Positions 1-7,723 of a stretch of 64,000 nucleotides of DNA are shown here, piece after piece. The stretch lies in the NCBI GenBank assembly GCA_002050235.1, contig MWST01000024.1:1-64000 (forward strand). The letters are read 5' to 3'. This DNA comes from Polyangiaceae bacterium UTPRO1. Its GTDB lineage: Bacteria > Desulfobacterota > Binatia > UTPRO1. The notes under the pieces were generated by a model. The model worked only from the letters and a program-made list of their open reading frames with translations, did no database searches and was not told the DNA's origin. Within the stretch, counting starts at the first letter, position 1; each line of letters begins with the position of its first letter. Both the position numbers and the translations under genes were made by a program.

Positions 1-41
1 CCGATGAAGCCGGCGCCGCCGGTTACGAGAATGCGTGCCAT
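1..41 (-). CDS. 5' fragment of an NAD-dependent sugar epimerase/dehydratase
   Basis: Only the first 13 full codons lie in the window. They read M-A-R-I-L-V-T-G-G-A-G-F-I and the next codon begins with GG. This is the GxxGxxG dinucleotide-binding start of short-chain NDP-sugar epimerases and decarboxylases. The ATG directly follows the TAG stop of ugd with no gap, and a GGGGAG ribosome site lies six bases upstream inside the end of ugd. Next to UDP-glucose dehydrogenase, a UDP-glucuronate decarboxylase or UDP-sugar 4-epimerase is a reasonable inference, but the fragment is too short to decide. Confidence 0.75.
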   Translation of the reverse strand, partial: MARILVTGGAGFI

Positions 42-1361
42 CTATCGCTCCCCTTCCACGGCCGTGCGGCCGATCGGGTAGTAGGTGAAGCCCTGGGCCC
101 GCATCACTTCGGGCTCGTAGAGATTGCGCCCATCGAAGACGACGGGCGTCTTCATCAACGACTTCATGCGCACGAAATCGGGACGGCGGAACTCGCTCCA
201 GTCGGTGACCACGAGGAGCGCGTCCGTGCCCGCGAGGGCGTCGTAGCTGACGCGGTGGTAGTTGACACGCTCGCCGAATACCTTGCGCGCTTCGCCGAGC
301 GCCTCGGGGTCGTGCGCTTCGACACGGGCGCCGCGCTTCAAGAGTTCCTCGATGATGACGATCGAGGGCGCCTCGCGCATGTCGTCGGTGCGCGCCTTGA
401 ACGAGAGGCCCCAGATGCTGAAACGGCGGCCGGCGAGCGACGGGCCGTACTTCGTGACGACTTTCTCCACGAGCAGGTGCTTCTGACGCTCGTTGACGAC
501 CTCGACTGCGTTCAGCAGCGGAAACTCCATGCCGGCGTCCTTCGCCGTGCGGATGATCGCTTGCACGTCCTTCGGGAAACAGGAGCCGCCGTAGCCGGCG
601 CCGGGGAAGAGGAAGTGGTGCCCGATGCGGCGGTCGGAGCCCATGCCGCGGCGGACGTCGTTGACGTCGGCGCCGACGCGCTCGCAGAGGTTGGCGATCT
701 CGTTCACGAACGAGATCTTGGTCGCGAGAAAGGCGTTGGCAGCGTACTTGGTCATCTCGGCGCTGCGGTTGTCCATGACCAGGATCGGATTCTCGGTGCG
801 TACGAAGGGCGCGTAGAGCTCCTTCATGATGTCGATGGCGCGCTGCTGCGCGCCGCCGATCACGACCCGGTCCGGCTTCAGGAAGTCATCGATCGCCGCG
901 CCCTCCTTCAGGAACTCCGGGTTCGAGACGACGTCGAAGTCATGCACGGTCCTGGCCTGGACGGCGGCGCGCACCTGGTCGGCTGTGCCGACGGGCACCG
1001 TGCTCTTGCAGACGATGACCCGGTAGCCGTTCATCGCTTCGCCGATGGCGCTCGCCACCGCGAGGACGGCGCGCAGGTCGGCGGAGCCGTCGGCGGCCTC
1101 GGGCGTGCCGACGGCGATGAAGCAGATGTCCGAGGCGCGGACGGCGGCGACGAGGTCGGTGGTGAACCACAACCGGCGCTCGGCGAGGTTGCGGCGGATC
1201 ATCTCCTCTAGCCCCGGCTCGTAGATCGGAACCTCGCCCTTCTTCAGGGCCTCGATCTTGCGTTCGTCGATGTCGACGCAGATGACGTCGTTGCCGCTGT
1301 CCGCGAAGCAGGTTCCGGCCACCAGGCCGACGTAGCCCGTTCCGATGACGCAGACTTTCAC
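42..1361 (-). CDS. ugd: UDP-glucose 6-dehydrogenase
   Basis: Oxidises UDP-glucose to UDP-glucuronate with two NAD+, supplying precursors for surface polysaccharide or pentose-containing glycans; cytoplasmic. The 439-residue protein is normal for the family. The N-terminus VKVCVIGTGYVGLV is the Rossmann GxGxxG motif, and the catalytic cysteine sits in GYGGSCFPKD near residue 260, followed by the dimerisation helix and the C-terminal UDP-binding domain (SFKARTDDMREAPS). The start is GTG. It lies 88 bases downstream of the GT2 gene, with a GC-rich hairpin between them, and abuts the epimerase fragment, so it belongs to the minus-strand envelope-sugar cluster. Confidence 0.96.
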   Translation of the reverse strand: MKVCVIGTGYVGLVAGTCFADSGNDVICVDIDERKIEALKKGEVPIYEPGLEEMIRRNLAERRLWFTTDLVAAVRASDICFIAVGTPEAADGSADLRAVLAVASAIGEAMNGYRVIVCKSTVPVGTADQVRAAVQARTVHDFDVVSNPEFLKEGAAIDDFLKPDRVVIGGAQQRAIDIMKELYAPFVRTENPILVMDNRSAEMTKYAANAFLATKISFVNEIANLCERVGADVNDVRRGMGSDRRIGHHFLFPGAGYGGSCFPKDVQAIIRTAKDAGMEFPLLNAVEVVNERQKHLLVEKVVTKYGPSLAGRRFSIWGLSFKARTDDMREAPSIVIIEELLKRGARVEAHDPEALGEARKVFGERVNYHRVSYDALAGTDALLVVTDWSEFRRPDFVRMKSLMKTPVVFDGRNLYEPEVMRAQGFTYYPIGRTAVEGER

Positions 1362-1411
1362 AATGCCTCCGTTGGGATGGAGCGGGCCGGCGCCCGGGGG
1401 CGTCCGCCGCT

Positions 1412-1444
1412 GGGGGGTCGTTCGAGGGTACCGGCCGACCCCCC
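1412..1444. repeat. GC-rich inverted repeat between GT2 gene and ugd
   Basis: GGGGGGTCG at 1412-1420 pairs perfectly with CGACCCCCC at 1436-1444 across a 15-base loop. It lies in the only sizeable gap (1362-1449) of this minus-strand gene series. No T-run follows on the minus strand, so a classical intrinsic terminator is unlikely. An attenuator, mRNA-stabilising hairpin or chance GC structure are all possible. Confidence 0.4.
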
Positions 1445-1449
1445 CACCG

Positions 1450-2412
1450 TCAAATGGCTTTCTTCACGGCCGGAGTCCGGACCTCCCTGATCCTGTAGAT
1501 CGGCTTGCCCTGCGACTCGTGGTACGTGCGCGCCAGCATTTCGCCGAGGAGACCCAGGGTCAGGAGCTGGACGCCGCCGAGCACGAGCAGCACGCCGAGG
1601 AGGAGGAGGGGACGGCCGGCGAGCTCCATACCGAAGACGATCTTCTCGATCCCGAGGACGCCGACGATGGCCAGGCCGAGAGCCATCGTGGCCAGGCCGA
1701 AAGTGCCGAAGACGTGTATCGGACGGGTCGCGAAGCCGGAGAGGAACTTGATCGTCAAGAGATCGAGTACGACCCGCACGGTGCGCGAGATGCCGTATTT
1801 CGATTGACCGCGCAGACGCGGGCGATGGTTCACCGGGATCTCGGTCACCGCGGCGCCGAGATCGCCGGCTATGGCGGTCACGAAGCGGTGCATCTCGCCG
1901 TAGAGCCGGAGCTGCTTCGCGACGTCGGCGCGGAACGCCTTGAGACCGCAGCCGTGGTCGTGGATCGACACGTTGGTGGTGGCGCCGATGATGGCGTTGG
2001 CGATCAACGACGGGAGCTTCCGGGACAGGAACGGGTCCTTGCGGTCGCGCCGCCAGCCCGTCACCACGTCGTAGCCGGCGTCGAGCGCCGCCAGGAGGCG
2101 CGGGATGTCGGCGGGGTCGTTTTGCAGGTCGCCGTCCATGGTGACTATGACCTCGCCCGAAGCGTAGTCGATGCCGGCGGCGAGCGCCGCGGTTTGCCCG
2201 AAGTTGCGCATCAGACGCAGCAGGTGGATGCGGGGATCGTCGCCCGCGGCGGCGACCAGGAGCGCGTAGGTGTCGTCGCTGCTGCCGTCGTCGACGAACA
2301 CGATCTCGGCGCTCTGCGGCAGGCGGTCGGCGGTGGCCTGGAGCTCGCGCACCAGCGCCTCGACGTTCGGGGCCTCGTTGTAGACCGGGACGACGATCGA
2401 GAGTTGCGGCAT
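1450..2412 (-). CDS. Family 2 glycosyltransferase, polyprenol-phosphate sugar transferase type (ArnC/DPM1-like)
   Basis: Predicted to move a sugar from a nucleotide donor to undecaprenyl phosphate at the inner membrane. The 320-residue protein has the GT-A fold signature LSIVVPVYNE at the N-terminus, FVDDGSSDD near residue 42 and the metal-binding MDGDLQNDP near residue 93. NHRPRLRGQSKYG (about 190-205) is typical of the DPM1/ArnC branch. Two long hydrophobic segments follow (about 232-255 and 268-290) with a basic tail. The ATG start lies 16 bases after the PfkB kinase stop, indicating co-transcription. Sugar specificity cannot be read from the sequence. Confidence 0.88.
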   Translation of the reverse strand: MPQLSIVVPVYNEAPNVEALVRELQATADRLPQSAEIVFVDDGSSDDTYALLVAAAGDDPRIHLLRLMRNFGQTAALAAGIDYASGEVIVTMDGDLQNDPADIPRLLAALDAGYDVVTGWRRDRKDPFLSRKLPSLIANAIIGATTNVSIHDHGCGLKAFRADVAKQLRLYGEMHRFVTAIAGDLGAAVTEIPVNHRPRLRGQSKYGISRTVRVVLDLLTIKFLSGFATRPIHVFGTFGLATMALGLAIVGVLGIEKIVFGMELAGRPLLLLGVLLVLGGVQLLTLGLLGEMLARTYHESQGKPIYRIREVRTPAVKKAI

Positions 2413-2428
2413 GGCGATGACTCGCGGC

Positions 2429-3364
2429 TCAGGCGACGTCGAAGCTGGTCAGGCTCACGAACTGCCGGTAGCGGCGCTCGATGTCGTCGCGCGTGAGAGC
2501 GCGCAGGCGCTCCAGGCTGAACGCCTCGACCGTGAACGAGGCCACGACGCTGCCGTAGACGATGGCTTTGCGGATCCCCGCGGGCGAGACGTCGCCGGTC
2601 GCCGCCAGATACCCCATGACGCCACCGGCGAAGGTATCGCCGGCGCCGGTCGGATCGAAGACCTCTTCCAGGGGATAGGCCGGGGCGGAGAAGACGCTGT
2701 TGCCGGAGAAAAAGAGGACGCCGTACTCACCGCGCTTGATCATGAGGCTCGTCGGGCCGAGGTCGAGGATCCTGCGCGCCGCCCGCACCACGTTGCGCTC
2801 GCCGGAGAGGAGGCGCGCCTCCTCGTCGTTGATGATGAGGAGCGGCACCCGGCGCAGCAGCGCTGCGAGCTCGTCGCGGGCGGTCTCGATCCACAGGTTC
2901 ATGGTGTCGGCGCCGACCAGGCGCGGCGACCGCATCTGGTCGAGCACCCGGGTCTGCAGCTCCGGAGCGATGTTGGCGAGGAACACGTACGGGGCTTCGC
3001 AGTAGGCGGCGGGGAGCGTCGGCAGGTAGCCGTCGAACACGTTGGCTTCGAAGCTCAGGGTGTCGCGGACGTTCATGTCCTCGTGGTAGCGCCCGGTCCA
3101 ACGCATCGTTCGTCCTGCCCGGACCTCGAGGCCGGCGAGGTCGATGCCGCGGCGGCGGAGCCAATCGAGGTCGGCCTCGGGGAAGTCGCTGCCGACGACC
3201 CCGACCATCCGCACGGGCGCAAAGAAGCTCGCCGCCGCCGCGAAGTACGTCGCCGCGCCGCCGAGCACCTCGGGCGCCCGATCGGCTTGCGTCTCGATGG
3301 TGTCGATGGCCACCGAGCCGACGACGACGAGCGCCCCACCCTTCTCCTCCCCCGACTCCGCCAT
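2429..3364 (-). CDS. PfkB-family sugar or nucleoside kinase
   Basis: A 311-residue ribokinase-fold enzyme. The hallmark DPTGAGDTFAGG, with the catalytic aspartate and anion hole, lies in the C-terminal third, and the N-terminal substrate-binding region contains VVGSVAIDTI and LGGAATYFA. The ATG was chosen because a GAGGAGGAG ribosome site precedes it; that site is made by the last three Glu codons of mtnP, whose stop is two bases upstream. The tight link to methylthioadenosine phosphorylase suggests a substrate from nucleoside or methylthioribose salvage, but this is inference from neighbourhood. Family alone allows ribose, adenosine, fructose or other sugars. Confidence 0.85.
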   Translation of the reverse strand: MAESGEEKGGALVVVGSVAIDTIETQADRAPEVLGGAATYFAAAASFFAPVRMVGVVGSDFPEADLDWLRRRGIDLAGLEVRAGRTMRWTGRYHEDMNVRDTLSFEANVFDGYLPTLPAAYCEAPYVFLANIAPELQTRVLDQMRSPRLVGADTMNLWIETARDELAALLRRVPLLIINDEEARLLSGERNVVRAARRILDLGPTSLMIKRGEYGVLFFSGNSVFSAPAYPLEEVFDPTGAGDTFAGGVMGYLAATGDVSPAGIRKAIVYGSVVASFTVEAFSLERLRALTRDDIERRYRQFVSLTSFDVA

Positions 3365-3366
3365 GC

Positions 3367-4236
3367 TCACTCCTCCTCGGCGACATAGCGGCCGATGATC
3401 GGCGCCAGATCGCGCTTCACGCGCGCCGGGATGCGGGCGCGGTCGGTGATGATCGCGTGCTCCAGGGCGCGGCCGCACCCGCAGTCCGGCACGGTCGGGA
3501 GCGCCGGGACGATGTCGTGGATCACCTGCTTGGCCATCGCGACGTTGGCCCGCATGACCGCCAGCACCTCTTCTATGGCCACTTCGTCGTGGCCCTGCCG
3601 CCAGCAATCGTAGTCGGTGGCGAGCGCGAGCGTCGCGAAGCAGAGCTCGGCCTCGCGCGCCAGCTTCGCCTCCTGGAGATTGGTCATGCCGACGATCGCG
3701 GCGCCCCAGCTACGGTAGAGTTCGGATTCGGCGCGGGTCGAGAACTGCGGACCCTCCATGCAGACGTAGGTGCCGCCCGCGTGGACGGTGGCTCCGAGGC
3801 GGCGCGCGCCGGCGACCAGGCTGGCGCAGAGCGCCGGGCAGACCGGGTCGCCGAAGCCGACATGGGCGACGATGCCGTCTCCGAAGAACGTGCTCGGGCG
3901 GGCGAAGGTGCGGTCGATGAACTGATCGGGAACCACCAGGTGCCCGGGGGCGATCTCCTCGCGCAGGCTGCCGACGGCGCCGACTGCGATCACGCGCGCG
4001 ACCCCGAGGCGCTTGAGCGCCCAGAGATTGGCGCGGAACGGCAGCTCGGAGGGCAGCAGGCGATGGCCGCGCCCATGACGCGGCAGGAAGAAGAGCTCGG
4101 CGGCTCCGAGCCGGCCGTGGACGATGGCGTCCGAAGGCGCACCGAAAGGTGTTTCGACCGTCACTTCGCGGACGTCGGTCAAGCCGTCCATCTCGTAGAG
4201 CCCGCTGCCGCCGATGATGCCGATCTTCGATCCCAC
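3367..4236 (-). CDS. mtnP: S-methyl-5'-thioadenosine phosphorylase
   Basis: Cleaves methylthioadenosine, the by-product of polyamine and related synthesis, to adenine and 5-methylthioribose 1-phosphate. The 289-residue protein carries GIIGGSGLY at the N-terminus, the phosphate and ribose-binding PRHGRGHRLLPSE, GTYVCMEGPQFSTRAES, and ATDYDCW whose aspartates favour 6-aminopurines. Family length is normal. The start is GTG, preceded by a good GGGAGG site 16 bases after the lipid-kinase-like gene. Its last codons provide the ribosome site of the PfkB kinase gene, so the two are coupled. Confidence 0.94.
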   Translation of the reverse strand: MGSKIGIIGGSGLYEMDGLTDVREVTVETPFGAPSDAIVHGRLGAAELFFLPRHGRGHRLLPSELPFRANLWALKRLGVARVIAVGAVGSLREEIAPGHLVVPDQFIDRTFARPSTFFGDGIVAHVGFGDPVCPALCASLVAGARRLGATVHAGGTYVCMEGPQFSTRAESELYRSWGAAIVGMTNLQEAKLAREAELCFATLALATDYDCWRQGHDEVAIEEVLAVMRANVAMAKQVIHDIVPALPTVPDCGCGRALEHAIITDRARIPARVKRDLAPIIGRYVAEEE

Positions 4237-4252
4237 GCGCGCCTCCCGCCCC

Positions 4253-5188
4253 TCAGCCGCGGATCATCGCCAGCAGGGGCCCGGTCGTGATGGTCAGGGT
4301 GTCGACGGGATCGAGGACGTCGCCATCCATCATGAAGCCCGTCGCAGTTGCGAAACGTATCGTCACCATGCGTGCCAGGTTGTCGTAGAACGCCGGCTCC
4401 TCGAGGGGAAAGCCGCGGCGGAAGCGCACGATCTTGCGGGCCAGGCTGAGCGGTCCGATCGGACCTGCCAACAAGTGGAAATGGTGGCGTTTGCGCGCCG
4501 CCAGATACATCGGTTTGAACCCCAGCGCAATGTGAGTGATCGTGCCGGCGAGAACGACCGTGAAGGTGCGGAACGGAACCCGTTCGTCGTCGCAGTCGAC
4601 GTCGGCCTCGACGCGGCGGAAGACGCCGCGCACCAGCGAGGTGCCGGCGATCGCCGACGCGACCAGGCGCACGAGGAGCCGGGTCGCGGTGCGCGGACCC
4701 GGACGCGGCTCGCTGTAGTAGAGCCGGAGGTAGTTGACGACGACGCCGCAGCCGACGACGAAGCCGGCGTGGACGTCGTTCACGACCAGGAGATGCCGGT
4801 GCACGATGTCGTGTGTCCGTCCGTGGCGATAGTCGCGGACGACGTGGGCAAGCACGTGCTCCGGGCCGCCGCGCATGCAGCCGATGGAGCGCGCGATGTA
4901 GTTCATCGTGCCGGCGCGCAGCGGCAGGAAGAGCGGCAACTCGTCGTCCGGCCAGGCCTGGCGCAGCGCCGAGAGCGTCCGGAACTGACTGCCGTCGCCG
5001 CCGCAGCAGGCGACGATGTCGACCCGTCGCGCCGCGAGCTCGGCTGCCACCTCCGCCATCGCGGCCAGGTCCGGCGTCACGCGCACGATGCCCGCGTCGC
5101 CGACGATGTCCTCGAAACGCCGGGCCCGATCGGGCTTGCGCCGATTGCTCCCCGCGTTCGGATTGACGACGACGCCGATGCCGCTCAG
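4253..5188 (-). CDS. Diacylglycerol kinase catalytic-domain protein (DagK/YegS-like lipid kinase), CTG start proposed
   Basis: The 311-residue protein matches the DAGK catalytic family: GIGVVVNPNAGS starts the nucleotide-binding domain and GGDGS near residue 62 is the phosphate-binding loop. A beta-rich C-terminal domain follows, ending in MMDGDVLDPVDTLTI. The reading frame has no ATG, GTG or TTG near the conserved N-terminus. A CTG at 5188 overlaps the rlmN stop as CTGA and has AGGAG seven bases upstream, so CTG initiation is proposed. Expected role is phosphorylation of a membrane lipid or sphingoid-like substrate. It sits between rlmN and mtnP in a continuous minus-strand series. Confidence 0.82.
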   Translation of the reverse strand: MSGIGVVVNPNAGSNRRKPDRARRFEDIVGDAGIVRVTPDLAAMAEVAAELAARRVDIVACCGGDGSQFRTLSALRQAWPDDELPLFLPLRAGTMNYIARSIGCMRGGPEHVLAHVVRDYRHGRTHDIVHRHLLVVNDVHAGFVVGCGVVVNYLRLYYSEPRPGPRTATRLLVRLVASAIAGTSLVRGVFRRVEADVDCDDERVPFRTFTVVLAGTITHIALGFKPMYLAARKRHHFHLLAGPIGPLSLARKIVRFRRGFPLEEPAFYDNLARMVTIRFATATGFMMDGDVLDPVDTLTITTGPLLAMIRG

Positions 5189-6342
5189 AGCGCGTCTCCT
5201 GCGGCGTCGGCGGTGGCGCAGCGGCGTCTTCCCGCCGGTCGCCGCACCGCACCCTCGGCCACGAGCTGGCCGCACGCCGCCGCGATGTCGGGGCCGCGGC
5301 TCTCGCGAACGGTGGCGTGGATGCCGGCGTTGCGAAGCGCGTCCTGGAAGCGCGCCACGGCCAGGTCGTCGCTGCGCTCGAACGCCGCGCCGGGGAAGGG
5401 ATTGAACGGAATCAGGTTCACCTTGCAGCGGATGCCGCCGAGCGCCCGGGCGAGCGCCTGCGCCTGGCGCGGAGAGTCGTTCACCCCCGCGAGCATGACG
5501 TACTCGAAGGTGATCCGCTGGCGCCGCGGCAGCGGCAGAGCGCGGCATGCCGCCAGGAGATCTCCGACCGGATACCGCTTCGAGACCGGCATGAGGCGCC
5601 GGCGCGTCTCCTGGTCGATCGCCGTCAGCGAGACGGCGAGATTCACCCTGGTATCGGCGAGGAGCCGCCGCATCTCGGGCACCAGGCCTACCGTCGAGAC
5701 GGTGATGCGCCGCGGCGAGAGGCCGAGGCCCCAATCCGCGGTCAGTGTCGCGATGGCCGCGACCGTACCTTCGTAGTTGTGGAGCGGTTCGCCCATGCCC
5801 ATGAACACCACGTTGGAGATGCGCTCGGGAGCGCCGTCAGTCGCTGCCGCTGCGGGTGCAAGCGCCGCGGCGCCGGCGCCCGGGTCCGCAGCGACCAGGG
5901 TGCGGGCGACGAGGAACTGGCCGACGATCTCGCTCTGCCGCAGATGGCGCGACAGGCCGAGCGTCGCCGTGGCGCAGAAGGCGCAGCCCATCGCGCATCC
6001 GGCCTGCGTCGAGAGGCAGAGCGTGAGGCGCTGGTCGTCGGGGATGAGGACGCTCTCGACCGCCGCCCCGTCGGCGAGCCGGAGGCCGAGCTTGCAGGTG
6101 CCGTCGGCGGAGCGGACGACCGCTGCGACCTCCGGGAGTCCGATGTAGAGCTCGGCCGCCAGTGCGGCGCGCAGGTCGGCGGGCAGGTTGCGCATGGCGG
6201 CGAAGTCGCCGGCGCCGTGGCGGTAGAGCCAGCGCGCGATCTGCGCCGCACGATAGGCGGGCGCTCCGTGGGCTGCGCACCACGCCTCGAGCTCGCCTTG
6301 CGAGAGGTCGAGGACGTTCGCCGGAGCGGACGTGGCGTTCAC
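5185..6342 (-). CDS. rlmN: Dual-specificity 23S rRNA A2503 / tRNA A37 methyltransferase RlmN
   Basis: Radical-SAM enzyme that C2-methylates an adenosine in 23S rRNA and some tRNAs. In the 385-residue product the [4Fe-4S] cysteines are C116, C120 and C123 (CAMGCAFC). FMGMGEPLHNYEG is the conserved SAM-binding stretch, and the C-terminal cysteine that receives the methyl group lies in DIAAACGQL. An Ala-rich insertion sits just before the FMGMGEP region (DPGAGAAALAP and following). GTG at 6342 was chosen because it overlaps the TGA of the upstream GT9 gene as GTGA; longer in-frame extensions lie inside GT9. Confidence 0.95.
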   Translation of the reverse strand: MNATSAPANVLDLSQGELEAWCAAHGAPAYRAAQIARWLYRHGAGDFAAMRNLPADLRAALAAELYIGLPEVAAVVRSADGTCKLGLRLADGAAVESVLIPDDQRLTLCLSTQAGCAMGCAFCATATLGLSRHLRQSEIVGQFLVARTLVAADPGAGAAALAPAAAATDGAPERISNVVFMGMGEPLHNYEGTVAAIATLTADWGLGLSPRRITVSTVGLVPEMRRLLADTRVNLAVSLTAIDQETRRRLMPVSKRYPVGDLLAACRALPLPRRQRITFEYVMLAGVNDSPRQAQALARALGGIRCKVNLIPFNPFPGAAFERSDDLAVARFQDALRNAGIHATVRESRGPDIAAACGQLVAEGAVRRPAGRRRCATADAAGDAL

Positions 6343-7592
6343 GCTTCGGCCGCCGCCGGCAGGGTCGCGCGCGGCGACGGGATCGCGAGCAGGCGCTCGG
6401 CTTCTTCCAGCACCTGTTCGACGCCGATCGCCTGCAGGCACTTGTTGTCGGTGCAGGGACTGTGACGATGGTTCAGCGCGCTCAGGCACGGGCTACAGGC
6501 GAGCCCGGCGAAGAGATCGACGTTGTGCTCGCCGAGCGTACCGTAGAGGACCGGGGTCTCCGGGCCGTAGAGGGTGATGCTCTTGATCGGCGTGAGCGTC
6601 GCGAAGTGCGCGGGACCGCTGTCGTTGGTGATGAGCAGATCGCTCTGATGGAAGAGCTGGAGCACGTCGGTCAACGTCCGCGTCCGACCGACGAAGTCGA
6701 CGCAGCGTGGATCGCCGACTCGGCGGGTGATCGCGCGCGCCGACTCGGCCGCCTCGGCGATCCCCATGAGCACCACCACCCGCTGCGGATCGTTCGCCAG
6801 CAGGCGCTGGATGAGCACGATGTAGCGCTCGAGCGGCCAGGAGCGGATGGCGAGCAGGCTCCCGGCGTCGTGGTTGACGACGATCACCCGGTGCTGGGCC
6901 GTGATCGGGTAGCAGCGGCGCAGCTCGGCCCGGACGTACGCGAACGCTTCCGGGTCGACCGCGACCCGCACCGGCGGCGGCTGCGGCGGGATCACGCGCT
7001 TCGGGGTCGGGATCTCGATCGGCGCCTCGAGCGCCTCGACCAGCGCCAGGAAATTCTGCGACATGTGGTGGTACGGATTGTAGTGCACGCGATGGGTCAG
7101 GTGCTCGCCGCGGTACAGGCCCTCGGCCCGGTAATTGTGGAAGCCGACGCGCGTCGTCGCGCCCGAGAGTAGGCTCAGGAGCGACGAGATGCGCGAGAAG
7201 AGCTCGAGGTCGATGACGGTGTCGATACGCTCGCAGCGGCAGAAACGCATGAAGCGCCAGACATCGGCGGCGAGGTGCGCCAGGGAGTCGTCGCGGAGCG
7301 TGAAGATGTTCGCTTCACGGAAGAGTCCGAGGAGGCGCAGGCTCGCGGCGTTCTTCTGGAAGATGCAGAAGCAATGCTCAGCCTCGCGATAACGCTCCTG
7401 GACGCGGCGGATCATCGCCGAGGCGATGATCGTGCTCCCCATCTCGGAGAGCTCGATGAAGAGGATCTTCCGCGGGGCGCCGCCGGCCCGCCTTCCGCCC
7501 GCGTGCCCGAGCAGGCGCACCACGACCGTCAGCAGGAAGCAGAGGGGGATGCCGACCCAGTAGTCGACCCTGCGCATGGTCGCAAGCTTCAT
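6339..7592 (-). CDS. Family 9 glycosyltransferase (ADP-heptose:LPS heptosyltransferase-like)
   Basis: A 417-residue protein with a hydrophobic N-terminal segment (about 11-30), then two Rossmann-like GT-B domains. ILFIELSEMGST resembles the N-terminal glycine loop of heptosyltransferases. TNDSGPAHFAT is the nucleotide-sugar-binding signature of GT9, followed by SITLYGPETPVLYG. A cysteine-rich stretch (CSPCLSALNHRHSPCTDNKC) near residue 360 is common in GT9 relatives and may bind metal. It is the first gene of the minus-strand series running down to ugd and is transcribed away from the membrane-protein gene at 7724. Probably acts in LPS core or other surface glycan assembly; donor sugar unknown. 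Confidence 0.88.
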   Translation of the reverse strand: MKLATMRRVDYWVGIPLCFLLTVVVRLLGHAGGRRAGGAPRKILFIELSEMGSTIIASAMIRRVQERYREAEHCFCIFQKNAASLRLLGLFREANIFTLRDDSLAHLAADVWRFMRFCRCERIDTVIDLELFSRISSLLSLLSGATTRVGFHNYRAEGLYRGEHLTHRVHYNPYHHMSQNFLALVEALEAPIEIPTPKRVIPPQPPPVRVAVDPEAFAYVRAELRRCYPITAQHRVIVVNHDAGSLLAIRSWPLERYIVLIQRLLANDPQRVVVLMGIAEAAESARAITRRVGDPRCVDFVGRTRTLTDVLQLFHQSDLLITNDSGPAHFATLTPIKSITLYGPETPVLYGTLGEHNVDLFAGLACSPCLSALNHRHSPCTDNKCLQAIGVEQVLEEAERLLAIPSPRATLPAAAEA

Positions 7593-7723
7593 AGCCGGGG
7601 AAGCATAGCGAAACGGTCAGAAGCCGGACAGTGCGCGCCGCCGCGGAGCCTCTTCAGAACCAACGGCCGGCGATGGCACCGCCCGGATTTATCGGGTATC
7701 GCTGCCGCGCGTTGGCGACCGCG

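Noticed and set aside
1412..1444. Intrinsic terminator between the GT2 gene and ugd
   Set aside because: Stable stem but no T-run on the minus strand, and ugd continues the same operon; kept only as an inverted repeat.
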